64,000 nt of DNA from Anseranas semipalmata (Eukaryota; Chordata; Aves; Anseriformes; Anseranatidae), in contig VXAA01007260.1 of NCBI GenBank assembly GCA_013399115.1, positions 83,451 to 147,450 of the forward strand, read 5' to 3'. Below the pieces are notes generated by a model, which was not told the origin of the DNA, searched no databases, and was given only the letters and a program-made list of their open reading frames with translations. Below, one piece after another: positions 25,922 through 38,566 of the stretch. The position numbers and the translations under genes were made by a program. How positions within the stretch are numbered: the stretch's first letter is position 1; each line of letters opens with the position of its first letter.

Positions 25922-27349
25922 TTTACAGCCTTCCTGTGTCATTTAGCACAGACTAATGAAGGGGATTTCTGTTAGGACCATAGTGTTGGAGATTGGCACT
26001 TGCAACCCAACAGCACAAAGCTAAGTGCAGAACAGTTTTGAAAGAAACACAGTTGACTGAATATGAGGGTTTAGATCATCTCAGCCACACTGGACTACAG
26101 TGAAATTCATAGACAGTGTCAGCAATTTTCTTGAGGCTTGATCCTGCTTCCTAGCAGACTGGTATCAGTGGGGGATCCTTGCCATGAAGGGAAGTGTTTT
26201 CAAAATCTGGCCCTGTTTCCTTTACAGAGCAGCAATAGGGAATTTAAATTTTGGTACTTAGAGTAAGGTAACCTGATGTTTGTAGGTACAGATAACATTG
26301 TAGGTACATTGTAGGTAAAGTTAACTTACCAGCAGTTTAGACTAACTGATAATCTTTTGTGATTATAGACACAAATTATAAAGGAAGTAAGTCCCATTCC
26401 TCAAACCGAGCTGTGAAAATTTGTGCTACACGTTAATATTCCAAAGTGAAGATTCTCTTGTCTGCATTTAAACTGTGCTTGCAGGCCAGATTAATCATAA
26501 CTTGCAGCCAATCTATCCATAGTCTGAAATAGATAAATAAATAATCATGGACAATGAAGTAGTGACAAGGCAGACAATTTGCACTTTGAGAACTCAGCAA
26601 AACAAGGGCAATCTTATCTCACAGGTCACCTGGCCATTTGATCTCTTCATCTGGTGATGTGAAGAGAAGAATGTTTCAGAGAAACCATAAGGCTAGAAAA
26701 TTGATATTTAAAACACCTCAGTTTGTGGCTGATTATGTATATAACCTTTCAGCTGAGTGTAGACATACTAAGTCTTCCGTAGCTTACAGCTCTGCTTGGT
26801 GGGGAGTGGGTCTCAAAAACGAGGGTCAGACCCTGTTTTACATCTGGGAGACTGTGATGCCTTTGGAGCTTTTTCTGCCCAGCCCTCCAGATATTCATAG
26901 AGGTCTGAGAATCCTATTTTGTGAGAGAGACTGGGAAAGAATTTATTTTGTTTCACATTTTTCTATCTTCCCCTAATTTCCTTGGTATTTATTCATCCTA
27001 GGTGTATAAATACATATGCATAAAGTCTAATAAAAGTGGAGAAAGAAAATGAAAACTTGTTTCCAGTTGCACGTGTCAGATTTCTTAAAAGTAGCTTGAT
27101 CCAGCAGCCATTTTAATCACCTTGACTTGCAGAAATACCCTCATGCAGACATGTCCATAAAATGGTCATTTTTAGTGATCATAAAGATGAAGAACTAAGC
27201 TTTGTGAAAGCAAGGATCTGTGAACTGGTTTAATGTCTCAGTATAGAGCTGAAGGTGCCACCTGCCTACATCAAGGTGGCTGTTGACAAAAGAAAACCAT
27301 TGCTAGCAAAAAGAATAGAAGCAGAAGAAGTGAAGAGATAACCCAAGGA
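25922..27349. other. AT-rich non-coding stretch
   Basis: No gene is recognised. A 112-codon open frame at 26638-26976 (plus) resembles no family. A short direct repeat (ATTGTAGGTA) occurs at about 26296-26317. Confidence 0.55.
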
Positions 27350-27533
27350 TTTTTCTTTTTCTTTTTCTTTTTCTTTTCCTTTTCCTTTTTCTTTTTCTTT
27401 TTCTTTTCCTTTTCCTTTTCCTTTTTCTTTTTCTTTTTCTTTTTCTTTTTCTTTTTCTTTTTCTTTCTTTTTCCTTTTCTTTTTCTTTTTATTTTTCTTT
27501 TTTCTTTTTCTTTTTCTTTTTTTTTTTTTCTTT
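27350..27533. repeat. 184-bp pyrimidine tract, (TTTTTC)n/(TTTTCC)n
   Basis: Almost pure C/T strand made of TTTTTC and TTTTCC units, interrupted by a single A at about 27491. Mirror-symmetric homopurine-homopyrimidine DNA of this length can form triplex (H-DNA) structures and is prone to length change and to sequencing or assembly error. The lysine/glutamate-rich frame on the opposite strand is a translation of the repeat. Confidence 0.95.
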
Positions 27534-30500
27534 GAGTATTCATCATTTCAAGGTTCATTTCAATGCTGAGAATCAAGACAAGATGGTGAAGGGAAAATTT
27601 CTTAGTCTACTTCCCATGGCCGTAATATGAAGTATACACTGTGATATCTAGAATTTTAACCATTTATTGCCTGTTTAAAAGGAAAGGAGAGAGAAACAGA
27701 CAAAGTGAGGTTGTGATTCATACTTAATACTGATACTTAGTTTTCAAAATGCAATTAGTCTTTTGAGCTTGCAGTACTTAAAAATTTACTAGTGGTGTGA
27801 ATTTTTTAACCTATTTGAGGCTTTTAGGAGTTAATTAGATTTTCCTGAAGTTTACAAGAAAACTCTGGGCCTAACTTTTTTTTTTTTTTTTTTTTTGTCA
27901 TCACTTAAATTCATTATTAATATATTTGATGATAAACTTGCTTTTTAATGTGGGCGAATACCTGTGGTACAAACAGGAGTGTCAACCCACAAATAAACAC
28001 TGAAGGGCATAATCTCTACTACTTTGTATTCCGTTCTTGCCAGTGATAGTGATTTTCACTAAATAAAATCTGTGTCTTGGAAATCATGTGGTTGTAATTA
28101 AGAGTTCAACAGTGAGCTCCTTAAAAATGAAATTAGACACTGAGTAACATTGGGCAAACACTTGTGAATGACAGCATCCTGTAGTTTGTTTTAATGTCTT
28201 TGTTAATAGTTGCATAACAATGAGAAAAGAAGGACAACATTTTATAATTAATTCTTCTCTACAGATATCACTTCTGTTGGCAAGGAGGCAGTTTTCAGGC
28301 TTCATGTAATGTCCAAAAAACATTCTGCAAGGAAATTGTACCAGCATCAGAAAACTGTCAGATTATACTTTCTCCTTCCTTAGCTTCCTTCGAGGAAAAC
28401 TCATCTAAAATATCCTGACTGGAGCCAAAATACGTCATGGACTTTTCTAATATGCATTTCCTCATGAAAGGGTATTTGCAGCGGTACATCATCCCTTAGA
28501 CAACCTGAAGTCACTTGACAGAAGTTAAATAATGTTTGTTTTGTTTTGAAGTAATGTTGTGTTGAAAATAGTGAGAGAATGAAATTGTGATGTGTGTTGG
28601 TTAATGGAGATGCACAGAATATGAAGCCAATAAAAGATTGTTACTAAAACAAAAAAGAGCGATACTGTTCACACAAATTGGGAAGTAGAGAAGACTGTCT
28701 TCTTCTCAGTACAACTGATGTGTCCTACAGTGGTAACCATGGCCTGTACATACTTCATAACTGATGACGTATATCACGCTGCAGTTTGCAAATTTAAGGA
28801 CATTCAGCTGCACTGGGGAGAACACCTTCAAAAGGAAATGCAGGACAAAGGAGTGAAGCTTCCTAATCATTCCAAGTTAATCTTGCTCTCCACAGAGTAG
28901 ATGCCTTTTATGGATATCCAGGTGTAAAAGATGATGGAAATCTTAGTGCGTATCTATATATTTGTTGCAATTGCCCCAGCCTCTTCGACTCATAATGTAT
29001 AGTCTTCTAATAAAGAAAAAGGTTAGAGATAGTGGCATAGCCCTGGTAGAAGGGACACACCCTCACTGATTCTCCATTGTTAAATGGAGACAGACCAGAG
29101 AGAGGTTTTTAGGGCTGAAAACAATAAAAAGTCCAGTCCATGGACTCTTCCCCCCTCTCCCTCACCTGGAGCAGAGAAGAGCAAAAGGTTTTGCAGAGGC
29201 ATTGTGGGGCAGGGAGCGGTGACTCCTGGCAACAGATGCAGATGCAGAATGGCACCAGGGAGCACCTCTCTGCCTGGGCACCGAGCTTGTGGGTGCTGAG
29301 CCTGAGCTTGCACAGCCTCAGAACAAGTCCTTGCACCTGAAATTTCCAGGTTGAATCTACTGCTGGTAGAGAAACTGAGCTCCTTGTTTCTTTTAGATGG
29401 GATCACGGGTCTAGGGATGTTCTCTCTTGAAAGCTTTTGTGTGGCCACAAGTGTAGCTGGAGTGTCGCCATATCTTTACCTCTCTAAGTGAAAAAGGCTT
29501 GAGGCTGAACCTGCTCTTGTGTCTGCAAGCTTAAGGGATGACTTGAAGGACTATGAGAAGCAGCTGGACCATGGACAGTCAGGTCCTTTGGGCATGTGAC
29601 CCTGTGCATCCGAGAGATGAAGATACAGCCCATTAAGTAAGGCACTTCCTATAAAGCAATTCAGATATCAGTCACAGATTCATTCGCGTATAGAAAAAAT
29701 ATCAACTACTTAAAAGAAATAAAAGTAATAATAATAATCCTGTTTTTCATTCCTCTGAGGAAAAGTTAAACAGGGTGGCATTTTTTTTCTGTCTTTACAT
29801 CAGTCTTTTTGCTTTGTTTGATGAAAACAAAGGCAATTTTCACAGCTGAAGGGTGATCGTTTTGGCACACAAGTCGTGTCAAAGTGTAAGTTTCTCATTG
29901 CTCTATTCAATACCCCTCTTTTATTATACACTGAACATAGCATAATCAAGCTTAACAGCATGTCCAGCTGTTAAATCCACATGGGTTTTCACAAGTAGCA
30001 GAAAATCTCAGAAGGCTGCAGGAGGCTTTGCTTATTCTTTCTTTCATTCACATTTCTTTTGCAGTTGGTGTAAACTTTGAGGTTCTTTCCTGTGTGTGAC
30101 TGATTAGGCATTGTAGTGATACAGCTTTAAAAGGTATCACCATAACATTTCTCACTTTCTTGCCATGGGAAACCAGTACAAAAGAGTATTTCTGCCCTAC
30201 TTACTGTATTTAAGAGCTGCAAAAGTTTGGACTAATTGGCTATACAAGGATGAATATCAGCCTGTTCAGATCTGACCATTCAAAAACCATGATACATTTT
30301 AGTAGATAATTTGTTTCTTGGTCTTCTTTACTGGTCCAATTAGATCTCATACATGCATACATACTCTACAGCCAGAAGAACAGAAATCTATTAGTTCTTT
30401 TTTATATGGAGGCTTAATTCTCAAATGAGACAAAATTACTGCAGCTGAGACTTGAAACATACACAACCATCAGAATAAAATTGTCAGAGCTGACAACACT

Positions 30501-30927
30501 GGGACTACTCTACAGTAGGAAAACAACATCCAGTGTTCAAGAGGACTGAAATATTGCACCTGAAAACTGCTGTTAAGACATCCTATCACAAAGACTCTCA
30601 CAGAGGCTCCCTCCAGGGATGGGAGTAAAAAGATGCTCTGTACCGTGTCAGTCTAGGTGGGAACGTCTTTGGTCATAGATGTTCCAGAATATGTTTTGTT
30701 TTTCACCTCAGTTATGAAGCAGGGAGTGCAATTGCAGCAGTCCCCAGATGCCATTCCCATATTGCAATGCAGCATGTTTCATGACCACGTTACATCTTTA
30801 TCCATTGTAGATGTTCATGCAGACCCCCTGCTAATGATGCTATAGCCACCTACAAGTCTCGCTGCTGTAATAGCTTGATGTTAGCTATCCACTATACCCA
30901 GCCTTCCCTTTCACGTGTGTACAACAG
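27534..30927. other. AT-rich non-coding stretch
   Basis: No gene is recognised. T run of 21 at 27876-27896. The interval 29080-29350 is GC-richer with overlapping frames on both strands, which is what GC-rich sequence gives by chance. A 60-codon frame at 28718-28900 has no recognisable domain. Confidence 0.55.
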
Positions 30928-31070
30928 CTGGCTTTTCAAATGCAAGAGGGGACCTGTATGTATGTATAGTGTGAGCCAGTTTTCGGAGGATGTACATTCT
31001 ATTTGGTATTGTCTGAGAACTAGTGTATGGGAGAGGGGTTGGCAAAGAACCAGCCAACAGGAAACAGCAA
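30928..31070 (+). other. Candidate 143-nt exon, low confidence
   Basis: An acceptor-like sequence with a good pyrimidine tract (CCTTCCCTTTCACGTGTGTACAACAG) ends at 30927 and a donor-like CAA|GTAAGTGA starts at 31071. One frame is open throughout. The translation (for example VSQFSEDVHSIWYC) resembles no family I know. Matches of this quality arise by chance in a window of this size, so this is only a candidate. Confidence 0.15.
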
Positions 31071-31790
31071 GTAAGTGATAATGTGTAATGTAGGTGGCAG
31101 CAACCTGGTTTGGCATAACGCAGAATGGTTCTCTGCCTAATTCAGCTCCAGCCTGGGCAAACACGACGCAGGGGACAGAAGGAATTTGCTTTCTGGTCCC
31201 ATTCATACTTTTGTCTTCTTGCCAGGAGTGGTTATGATTTGAATGCTTAATGAGAGATCAGGGGGACTGAACATACAGGAATAACTAAACTGGACAACCA
31301 TTACAACTATCTAGAATACAACTGTGCTTTCTAAACATGCTTTGATTGCAAGTCTTGCTTTTATTCCAACATACAACAAAATTGAGAGCCTTTGCAGTAT
31401 ATCCTGGTAATTACATATAGAAAAGTGAAAGCAAGAATTTAATTTTGAGACTTGCACATGGAGGGCAGTGTCCTAAAGAGAAGCCACTGGTTTTCTGTGG
31501 GAGCAGTGAAACATTTCACTATTGCTTGAGAAAAGTCCCAAGCAGGCCATACACAGCGGTGAGTTGCAGGGTGTGAAGGGATAACGACAGGTTTCCAAGG
31601 AAAAGCAAATCTGTGTAATCATTCAGATGGAGGCTTATAGTAATGTTTGGGCAGCATTATAGCTCTCTTTGGTTGGCAGAATGTAAATAAACAGGCAGCA
31701 GCAAAGACTCTTTTCACTGTCTCTATTTGCCAGAGATAAATATTCCAGCCAGAGCACCTCTGGCTTGAAACTGCGGCATCACCTTTGTTA
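31071..31790. other. Unique non-coding stretch
   Basis: No gene or repeat is recognised. Confidence 0.5.
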
Positions 31791-31985
31791 CCTGGGCAAG
31801 CAGCAGCCAACACCAGAGAGGAAGGAGCGTCTCAGCCGGCACCCTTTGCTCGCCCGAGGGAGCTGCCAGGGGCACGACTGGCAGGCAGCAGGACGGCGGT
31901 CAGCAAGCGTGCCAGCTCTGCTGCTCGCACGGCCAGTCCCCACCGCTGGCAGCCAGGCTGATGCTGCCACTTCTTTAAACAAGAC
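31791..31985. other. Small GC- and CpG-rich block
   Basis: About 11 CpGs lie in 125 bases (31828-31952), with open frames on both strands. The flanks are AT-rich. No protein family or repeat is recognised. It may be a small regulatory CpG cluster or a GC-rich repeat relic. Confidence 0.35.
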
Positions 31986-34038
31986 ACTGCACTTTAATTA
32001 ACTATGCAAAGACGTGTTATCTGCATAAAATGACGAGTTTAAATTTTTGGTTTTGACCTGCAAAACCATCATGTTTACTTCCTGTTTCGAACATGTGGAG
32101 GGACAACTGGCATCTCTGATACGCTTCTGGTAATTTGGTAGTTACTGACTTTTTAAGGGTGATAACTACTGTGATATCAGAAAATGCCATTTATGAATCA
32201 ATGGTAACTTGCTTTATATATGCTGTCAGCCAGTGAACATTCAGTCTTGACATTCGGTTATCTTATAGAAGGGTTTCCAAGGCCTCACTTCTGCAGATAG
32301 CTTCCCACATACTGTTATTCACACACACGTGATTCAAATAAACGATAAAGGTTACGAAGAAGCTACAGGTTAGTGTAACTCCAAGTTTTTTGTAACTTTG
32401 CATGGCTCCAGGTCTCATGTATGCATGGGGATGAGTCTGCAGATCCACCAAAAGCATGTTTTTTTCTAATCCCACTAAGGGTGATGCAAAGGGGGGGATG
32501 TCATAGAGCTGAACAGCAGAATGGTTCTCATTAGGAAAACAAGCAAGTTCCCAAAAAGCATAAGAGTAGGAGAAGGATCCTAATCTGTTTCCTTCTTGCC
32601 AGTTGTACAGATGGGTTTCAGTTGGATATGATATTTAAAAATATGAGCCACAGTTTTCCGGGGCAGGAGTTGTGTGCTCACTGAAGGGCAATTATTTCTC
32701 ACACAATCCACACTGTTACAGTCAGTGGCCTGGGGATGTGTGTGACTCTGTATGGTTCTCTTTTGTATTACATCTAGCCAGCACGCCTCTCAAATCCTCT
32801 GTGTCTGAAAAGCGTGAGTGAATAGTCTTTTAAGTTTTTCTTTGTTGGTGTCATTCCTACAGAAAGAAGCAAAAAGCTACAAATTCGCTTATCATTTTGA
32901 GACTAGACTGAGAATGCAATGACCTGCTCAGCCCTCTGGCGTGTTCAGTGGGGCATCCATGGTCAAGGAGGAGAGCACCTGTAGAGTCTTTCTTGGCTCT
33001 TGGTGAGGCTGGTGCAACGCAGATAGGCAGCAGGCTCTGTATCTACCCACCTTGTGGTAATTACCTTTAGTTTAACAACTTTTGTTTCCACCTTCAGCTC
33101 TCGAGTCTTTGCCATCATTGTAGAAAACCAGAAAAATCTCTGGATAAATTCATTCTGACAGTGGAGTGGAGATATAAAAGTTTCCTTTTATGTGTTTTCA
33201 TTCTAAACAGCAGTTCCTTATTTCAGTTACAGTTTTCACATTTATTGCTGGCTCATAACATACTGGTCATTGCATCCTTTCAACATTTTTATCTAAGGAA
33301 AGAAAAATATTATTCATAAAAAAGAGTCTTGGGCATGATATTCTTGATAATGGCTGTATTAAAGTGAAATAGCAGAACATAAAAATCTGTAGTATGTATA
33401 AACTGTAGAAATCACTGGAAAAAAAAACCTACACATTGCTTGTAAATGACCACTGAATTTCACTGAACTGTAGTCAATTTTGATTATAATAACAGGTATG
33501 TATATTTTGCTTGCTGCAGCATAACCTCAAGGCGCTCTTGAAGCAGAATCAATAGAAAGCAAATGCAGCATTTAGCAAACTGAATATTATTTAACTTCAG
33601 TACAGCACATGCTAAAAATGAAATATATATAAATGAGTAACTTGATTTTACAAATGTATGGATGATTGTGACTGTTAAAGCCATTAATCAGAAGTCATGG
33701 ACAGTTTTCAATTTAAGTCTTTATAAAATAATGTCTCATTACAGTCTTATTGCTAATAGTACTATGTCTGTATGAATGCCTCTTTCTCTTTGATGAAGAG
33801 GTGGAGAGGTAAGATATTACAGTGAATTACAAAGAGCTTGCATTGAAAGGAAAGTGACCATTTTGTCTGTTTATGCTAGAGCTGTGCAGGCAGTAGTAAT
33901 ATTATGTTCCCTGCCCATCTGCTTTTACCAGCAGATTGTGACATTCTTTCTGAAGTTTAATTTTTGGAAAGAGGTAATGCAATGCACACTAAAATTTTAG
34001 TGCTGAGAGCTGAAGATTCCCACTCTTGATCCATCAGA

Positions 34039-34086
34039 TGGAAAAAAAAAAAAAAAAAAAAAGAAGAAGAAGAAAAAGAAAAAAAA
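34039..34086. repeat. A-rich / (AAG)n simple repeat
   Basis: A run of about 23 As followed by AAG units and further A-rich sequence. No adjacent element was recognised, so it cannot be assigned to a retrotransposon tail. Confidence 0.85.
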
Positions 34087-35831
34087 GTGCATCTTTTTGA
34101 AGAAGCTGCTGTCCTAGAAATTGCAGTCTGCTGATAGACTGGCAAGAAGCCCTACCTGAGTCTGGCCTCTCCCCGAGACTTTCCACAATAGCTCCCTTGG
34201 CCTGGCTATCCTGTATGCATAGTGACTGGGTCACTGAAAAAAGATTTTTTCCTCATCTTCCCTTTCTGTCATACTTATGTTAATTTTACGAGTGATAGTG
34301 AAATAACAATTATCTTCATTTTTTCTCTTTGGCTATGTGTATCTGATCTTCATTCTGGACAACTTCACTTTTTCTATTTTTTGCTTCTTGAACCTGTGTG
34401 GTAAATATATCATCAAAAAGAAAGATCTTGCAGACAAAGCCAAGTAGGGAATCTTGGCCACAGACTTTGTCCCCGTAACTTCCTGTTAAGATGTTCTCTC
34501 ACAATCACTTTCTGCTAGGGTTCCTTAAGAAACATACACACTGTGTGAAACAGTCTGTGAAAAACACTGCCAAAATTACTATTTTTTTTTTTTTGTCATT
34601 TTAAATAAGAAGTAATACCAAAAAAAAGTGTAGATCAAATGTTCCTACTCTCATAGGTGAGTCTGAACTCCCACAGTATCATATCTTTTAAATACATTTG
34701 TGGAAAAAAAGCATTTCAACTGTTTCACCAAAGTTTGATTTTTAGCACTCCATCCTCAAGAGTGTTTAAATCCTCAATGACTGAAAAGAAATTAAAGGAT
34801 CAATACATGGTGTCTTGTAAAACAATCGGGCAAGGATTTTGTTTTAGAAACTGACATCTAAAATGACAGTTGGAGGCTTAATTTTCCGTAGTAGAAGAAT
34901 GAGGTAAATAAGACTAATTCAGAAACAAAATGTTGAATTTTCCTTTAAGCTTTTTTTTCACTGCTTCATTCTTAAGAAATGCAAACCTATTGTACTTGGC
35001 TATGCTTCTTTATGCAGTTATACAGTATGTATGCATATGACTAATCACCTACAATATTTTTTAGAGTGTTGTTAATGTAGTACAGGGAAAGATGGAAAAA
35101 AATCAGTGTAAAATTAGAAAGTCTTTAGATAGACTGGCAGAAGACTAAGGGAGAAGACAGCTTTATTTAAATGGTACTGTGTTGAAATTTCTGTCCTAAT
35201 TCAATCAGTTGGTACGTTTATGCCATGAAATGGAGCAGATGTAGAGATGTCTTAAGCAGGTACAACTGAGCTAGTTTTGAAATTTGAAGCAGGTACATAG
35301 GTATCATAGTTTACACTGGGTATTGCCTGTCAGGAGCTGTTGGGGGAGGTTTCAGGGAATTATGTATGTTTCTGTGTAGGATGATGAAGTCATGCCTGGT
35401 ATCCTCTTGAAAAACAGACATACATACACGTACGGGGAGTGTATATGTGTATATACATAAAGGTGTGTGCATCTGAAGTATGCAATACAGATACAACCTT
35501 TGTTTCACCAAAATACATGTATCCTAGATGTTCCATGTAGAATATCTTTTACATGCCAGTTTTTTGCTAACTACTCTGGCACAGTGAGATGAATTAGCTA
35601 GCAACTGGCAGTCAGATCTGGAGCATCACAGAAGCTTTTTCAGAGGGTTTTGGCATTTCTCTGAACTGGACAGTGGAATCAGCAAAGCCCACTGACAGCC
35701 AGGTACCTGATTCCTTCTCCTACGACTGTCTCAGCTAGAACCAGGGATATTGCAGAAAATGCATGGTAAACCCAACTACCATATATTCAGCAATGCTTTT
35801 ATTAACATTTAAGCATGTTTGTGTGTGTGCG

Positions 35832-35855
35832 TCTCTCCATATATATATGGAGAGA
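35832..35855. repeat. Perfect 24-bp palindrome
   Basis: TCTCTCCAT then ATATAT then ATGGAGAGA reads the same on both strands with no mismatch and no spacer. It can extrude a cruciform in principle. It follows a short GT repeat. Confidence 0.9.
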
Positions 35856-36462
35856 ATTTAATTTGAAGGTATTGTTTCTTTACAAAGAAATGAAATATTG
35901 AATATATGTGGCACAATGTTATTCTATTATGTCAATGTGTATAGGTATCCTTGAAAGCACAAAATGTATCTACTATGACAGGAGTCGTAAATCCCATCTG
36001 AGAATATTTAACTCCTTAAATACAGACTCACAGATTTGAACCATATATTTCAATTTAAGAATGATTTATGAGAGCAATCATAAAAAACAAGTCAGTCTTA
36101 CACTTCACAAATGAGAAACGGGCAAAAGCCAAATGATAGTTCAATGTGAAGGCCAGATCTATTGTCAGCAAAGAAGAGTAAATACTGCTCACATCTGGAC
36201 AATTACGTGCTCATTGAGCAAAACATTTCCCCCATGTGTTTTGACATTGTGAGAGAAACAATCTGGAGTACTCAGCAGGCTTCCTGGTACTATGCAAGCG
36301 TTCTAGAAATGGGTATCACCACACAGTTTATCACAGAGTAGTTTTCATGTGATTGCTACTGCCATCATATCAGAGTATTTTTAATAACCAGCACAAGTAG
36401 ACTACAAAGAACAGAATACTTATTTAGTTTCAGTTGATATTTTAAGAATAGCATCTGGAAAA

Positions 36463-36484
36463 ATTATTATTATTATTATTATTA
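36463..36484. repeat. (ATT)n microsatellite
   Basis: About seven consecutive ATT units. Confidence 0.9.
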
Positions 36485-37913
36485 CTAGGTTAAAAAAGGG
36501 GTAATTTTTCAAAAAAGAAGACATTTTCAATGGTTTTACACTGTGGTTTGTGTTGCTGTGATTCTTTTTCCTACTCTTTGTAATTCATGGTAGCTGTGAG
36601 CAGCCATTGCCTAAATAATTCATAAATGTTTCATATGTGCCAGCATGCAATTACAGTGATGTAAAGCAGCTAGCTTCAATTACAATGCTAGCACAACATA
36701 AAAATTAAAAAACTTCCCAATTAAAAAGGTTCAAATACATATTTTGGAACAATATTAATGGAGATGGAATAAAGAAAGAATGGGAAAAAACAGATCATCA
36801 ACTATAGAGTATTTTCTTTCAAAACTTCAGAGGCTGGTATTTCTACAAGTCTGAAGGCAGTACAGCATTGAGAATTGTTTAGAATAGCATTGTGACATAT
36901 GCATATTAGTTTAAATTAATCCTTTTTTCTTTTCCCCTTTGTACATGGAATGCAAACTGGAATGTACATTTACAATACCTGAAGATAATTATGTGTTACT
37001 TTATTGTGCTTCTTCTGAGAAAGCTATGAAAATGCTGCTCAGTCATCTCCTTTAATGTCTGACTTGTTAACAAGAGTAAGAGTCACCTAGTCTTTTTGAT
37101 AATATCACAGCCTTCAGAATGGCTTCCCTATTAACATCAGTTCATAATGGAAAACTATTTTTTACTTTGCTGTTCAAATACAAGCCAGGGGACAGTACTG
37201 TTGAGTGCTGTGAAAAAACTGTTCCATTTCATCCCTGAAGTCACCGCATGTTGTCTTCCATGGGACTAATTAGTTCTGCTTTTTTGAAAACATCTTTCTT
37301 TTTTCCTTTTCAGCTGAATATTTTGTCAAATAAAAACTAATAGTTTGTAAAAAAGATGACATTTTCAGAAATCATACCAGTGAGATCTACTGACCATATA
37401 CAGCAACAACATTCAGGGCCTCTCACTGTTTTTGAAAGTACTGCAGTTAATGTAGTTGTGCAGTATTTCTGACACTTTCAAGGCACATTACATTGACTCG
37501 CTGTGCCAGCATGTATCAATCACTACATTATGTATGCAGTGAGACTGATGTCTCAGAAGCATTGGTTCCATGGCATATGCCATCTATACACAACTGATGC
37601 CTCAACAGTGAATCCAATGTATTCTGCAATTTCACCATATGTGCAATTCCTATATGTATGTTATTGATACAGTACACAGTATAAATGCAGGCAACTCTGC
37701 CTATAAATCAAAGATGCTCCTAATGTGGGGCATGCATCTTTGGGGCCTGATCCTATCTTATGGTCTGACTGACATGAATCTGTCAAACCTGGTAAGGTCT
37801 ACAGAGCTTTGCACAGTGTAAGGATGACAAAATTATGTCCAGAGTTTGTAAACTCATCTTTAGTCAGTTTGTTTGGTGTTTATTGTAAGGGACTTATGAG
37901 ATATGTGAACATT

Positions 37914-38007
37914 ATCATAGAATCATAGAATATCCCGAGTTGGAATGGACCCACAAGGATCATCGAGTCCAACTCCTGGCTCCACACAGGTCTACCCAAA
38001 AATCAGA
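37914..38007 (-). mobile_element. CR1 LINE, very short 3' fragment
   Basis: Plus-strand sequence opens ATCATAGAATCATAGAATAT and continues with CCCGAGTTGGAATGGACCCA and GTCCAACTCCTGGCTCCACAC, the same subfamily as the copy at 12.2 kb. Only about 94 bp of the 3' end survive, and its low divergence from the 12.2 kb copy suggests a fairly recent insertion. Confidence 0.93.
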
Positions 38008-38050
38008 ACTCATTAGTGTCATTAGAAACTTTGAAAGATTAATATACCCA

Positions 38051-38053
<3 letters not shown>

Positions 38054-38097
<44 letters not shown>
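38054..38097. repeat. Uninterrupted run of 44 A
   Basis: Pure A homopolymer 46 bp downstream of the truncated CR1. CR1 elements end in octamers, not poly(A), so this tail does not belong to it. A run this long is a likely assembly or polymorphism hot spot. Confidence 0.95.
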
Positions 38098-38099
<2 letters not shown>

Positions 38100-38270
38100 T
38101 AGAAATAGTTTAGTCAACCTGGGGGCTGAAAAGATAACCTATATTAATAGGCTTTACACTATTCCTAGCTCTGATATTCAGAGCTTGAAGGCAGGTTATA
38201 TTAGAATACAGACTTACTCAGATGAGATGAGAGGCCAATGAACACTTTTTTTGTTTGTTTGTTTGGAAGC

Positions 38271-38416
38271 AAGACTGATGTTGACTGTTGCAAAACAGAA
38301 TAGGCACAAGTACATCTTCAAAGAGATAGTTTTCTTTCCCATACATTTAGCTCATTAACTGAAAAGATCTTTGTGAAAAACACACATAAGCAGTTTTCAT
38401 ATATCATTGTGCTATG
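38271..38416 (+). repeat. Diverged direct duplicate, copy 1
   Basis: This segment matches 39243-39385 in the same orientation at roughly 80% identity by eye, about 970 bp away. In the frame that is open in copy 2, copy 1 translates to a similar peptide (TDVDCCKTE, then TFSSLTEKIFVKNTHKQFSY) with one in-frame stop (TAG) and an in-frame three-base length difference from copy 2. I do not recognise the family. It could be one of two copies of a duplicated exon, or of an uncatalogued repeat. Confidence 0.75.
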
Positions 38417-38566
38417 AATATAAATTGCAATTTCAAATCATTCTGGCAGCCTGCTGATTTTCTTTGAGATTTCTCCAGAACTGTTTAATGTTAATCCATC
38501 TGGGTACAGGAGAAAAAGTCAATAAAGCTGGTGCATAGAGGTGGAAATTACACCTTCCTGTGTTAG

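Larger units (their letters stand above)
31986..37913. other. AT-rich non-coding stretch
   Basis: No gene is recognised. Holds the A/AAG-rich tract at 34039-34086, a perfect 24-bp palindrome at 35832-35855, an (ATT)n repeat at 36463-36484, and a block at about 36590-36760 rich in AATTA and TAATT sites that could be a conserved non-coding element. Confidence 0.55.

Noticed and set aside
27271..27576. Lys/Glu-rich minus-strand open frame
   Set aside because: Direct translation of the pyrimidine tract.
28718..28900. 60-codon frame resembling a processed pseudogene remnant
   Set aside because: No parent gene recognised, no poly(A) tail or target duplication seen.
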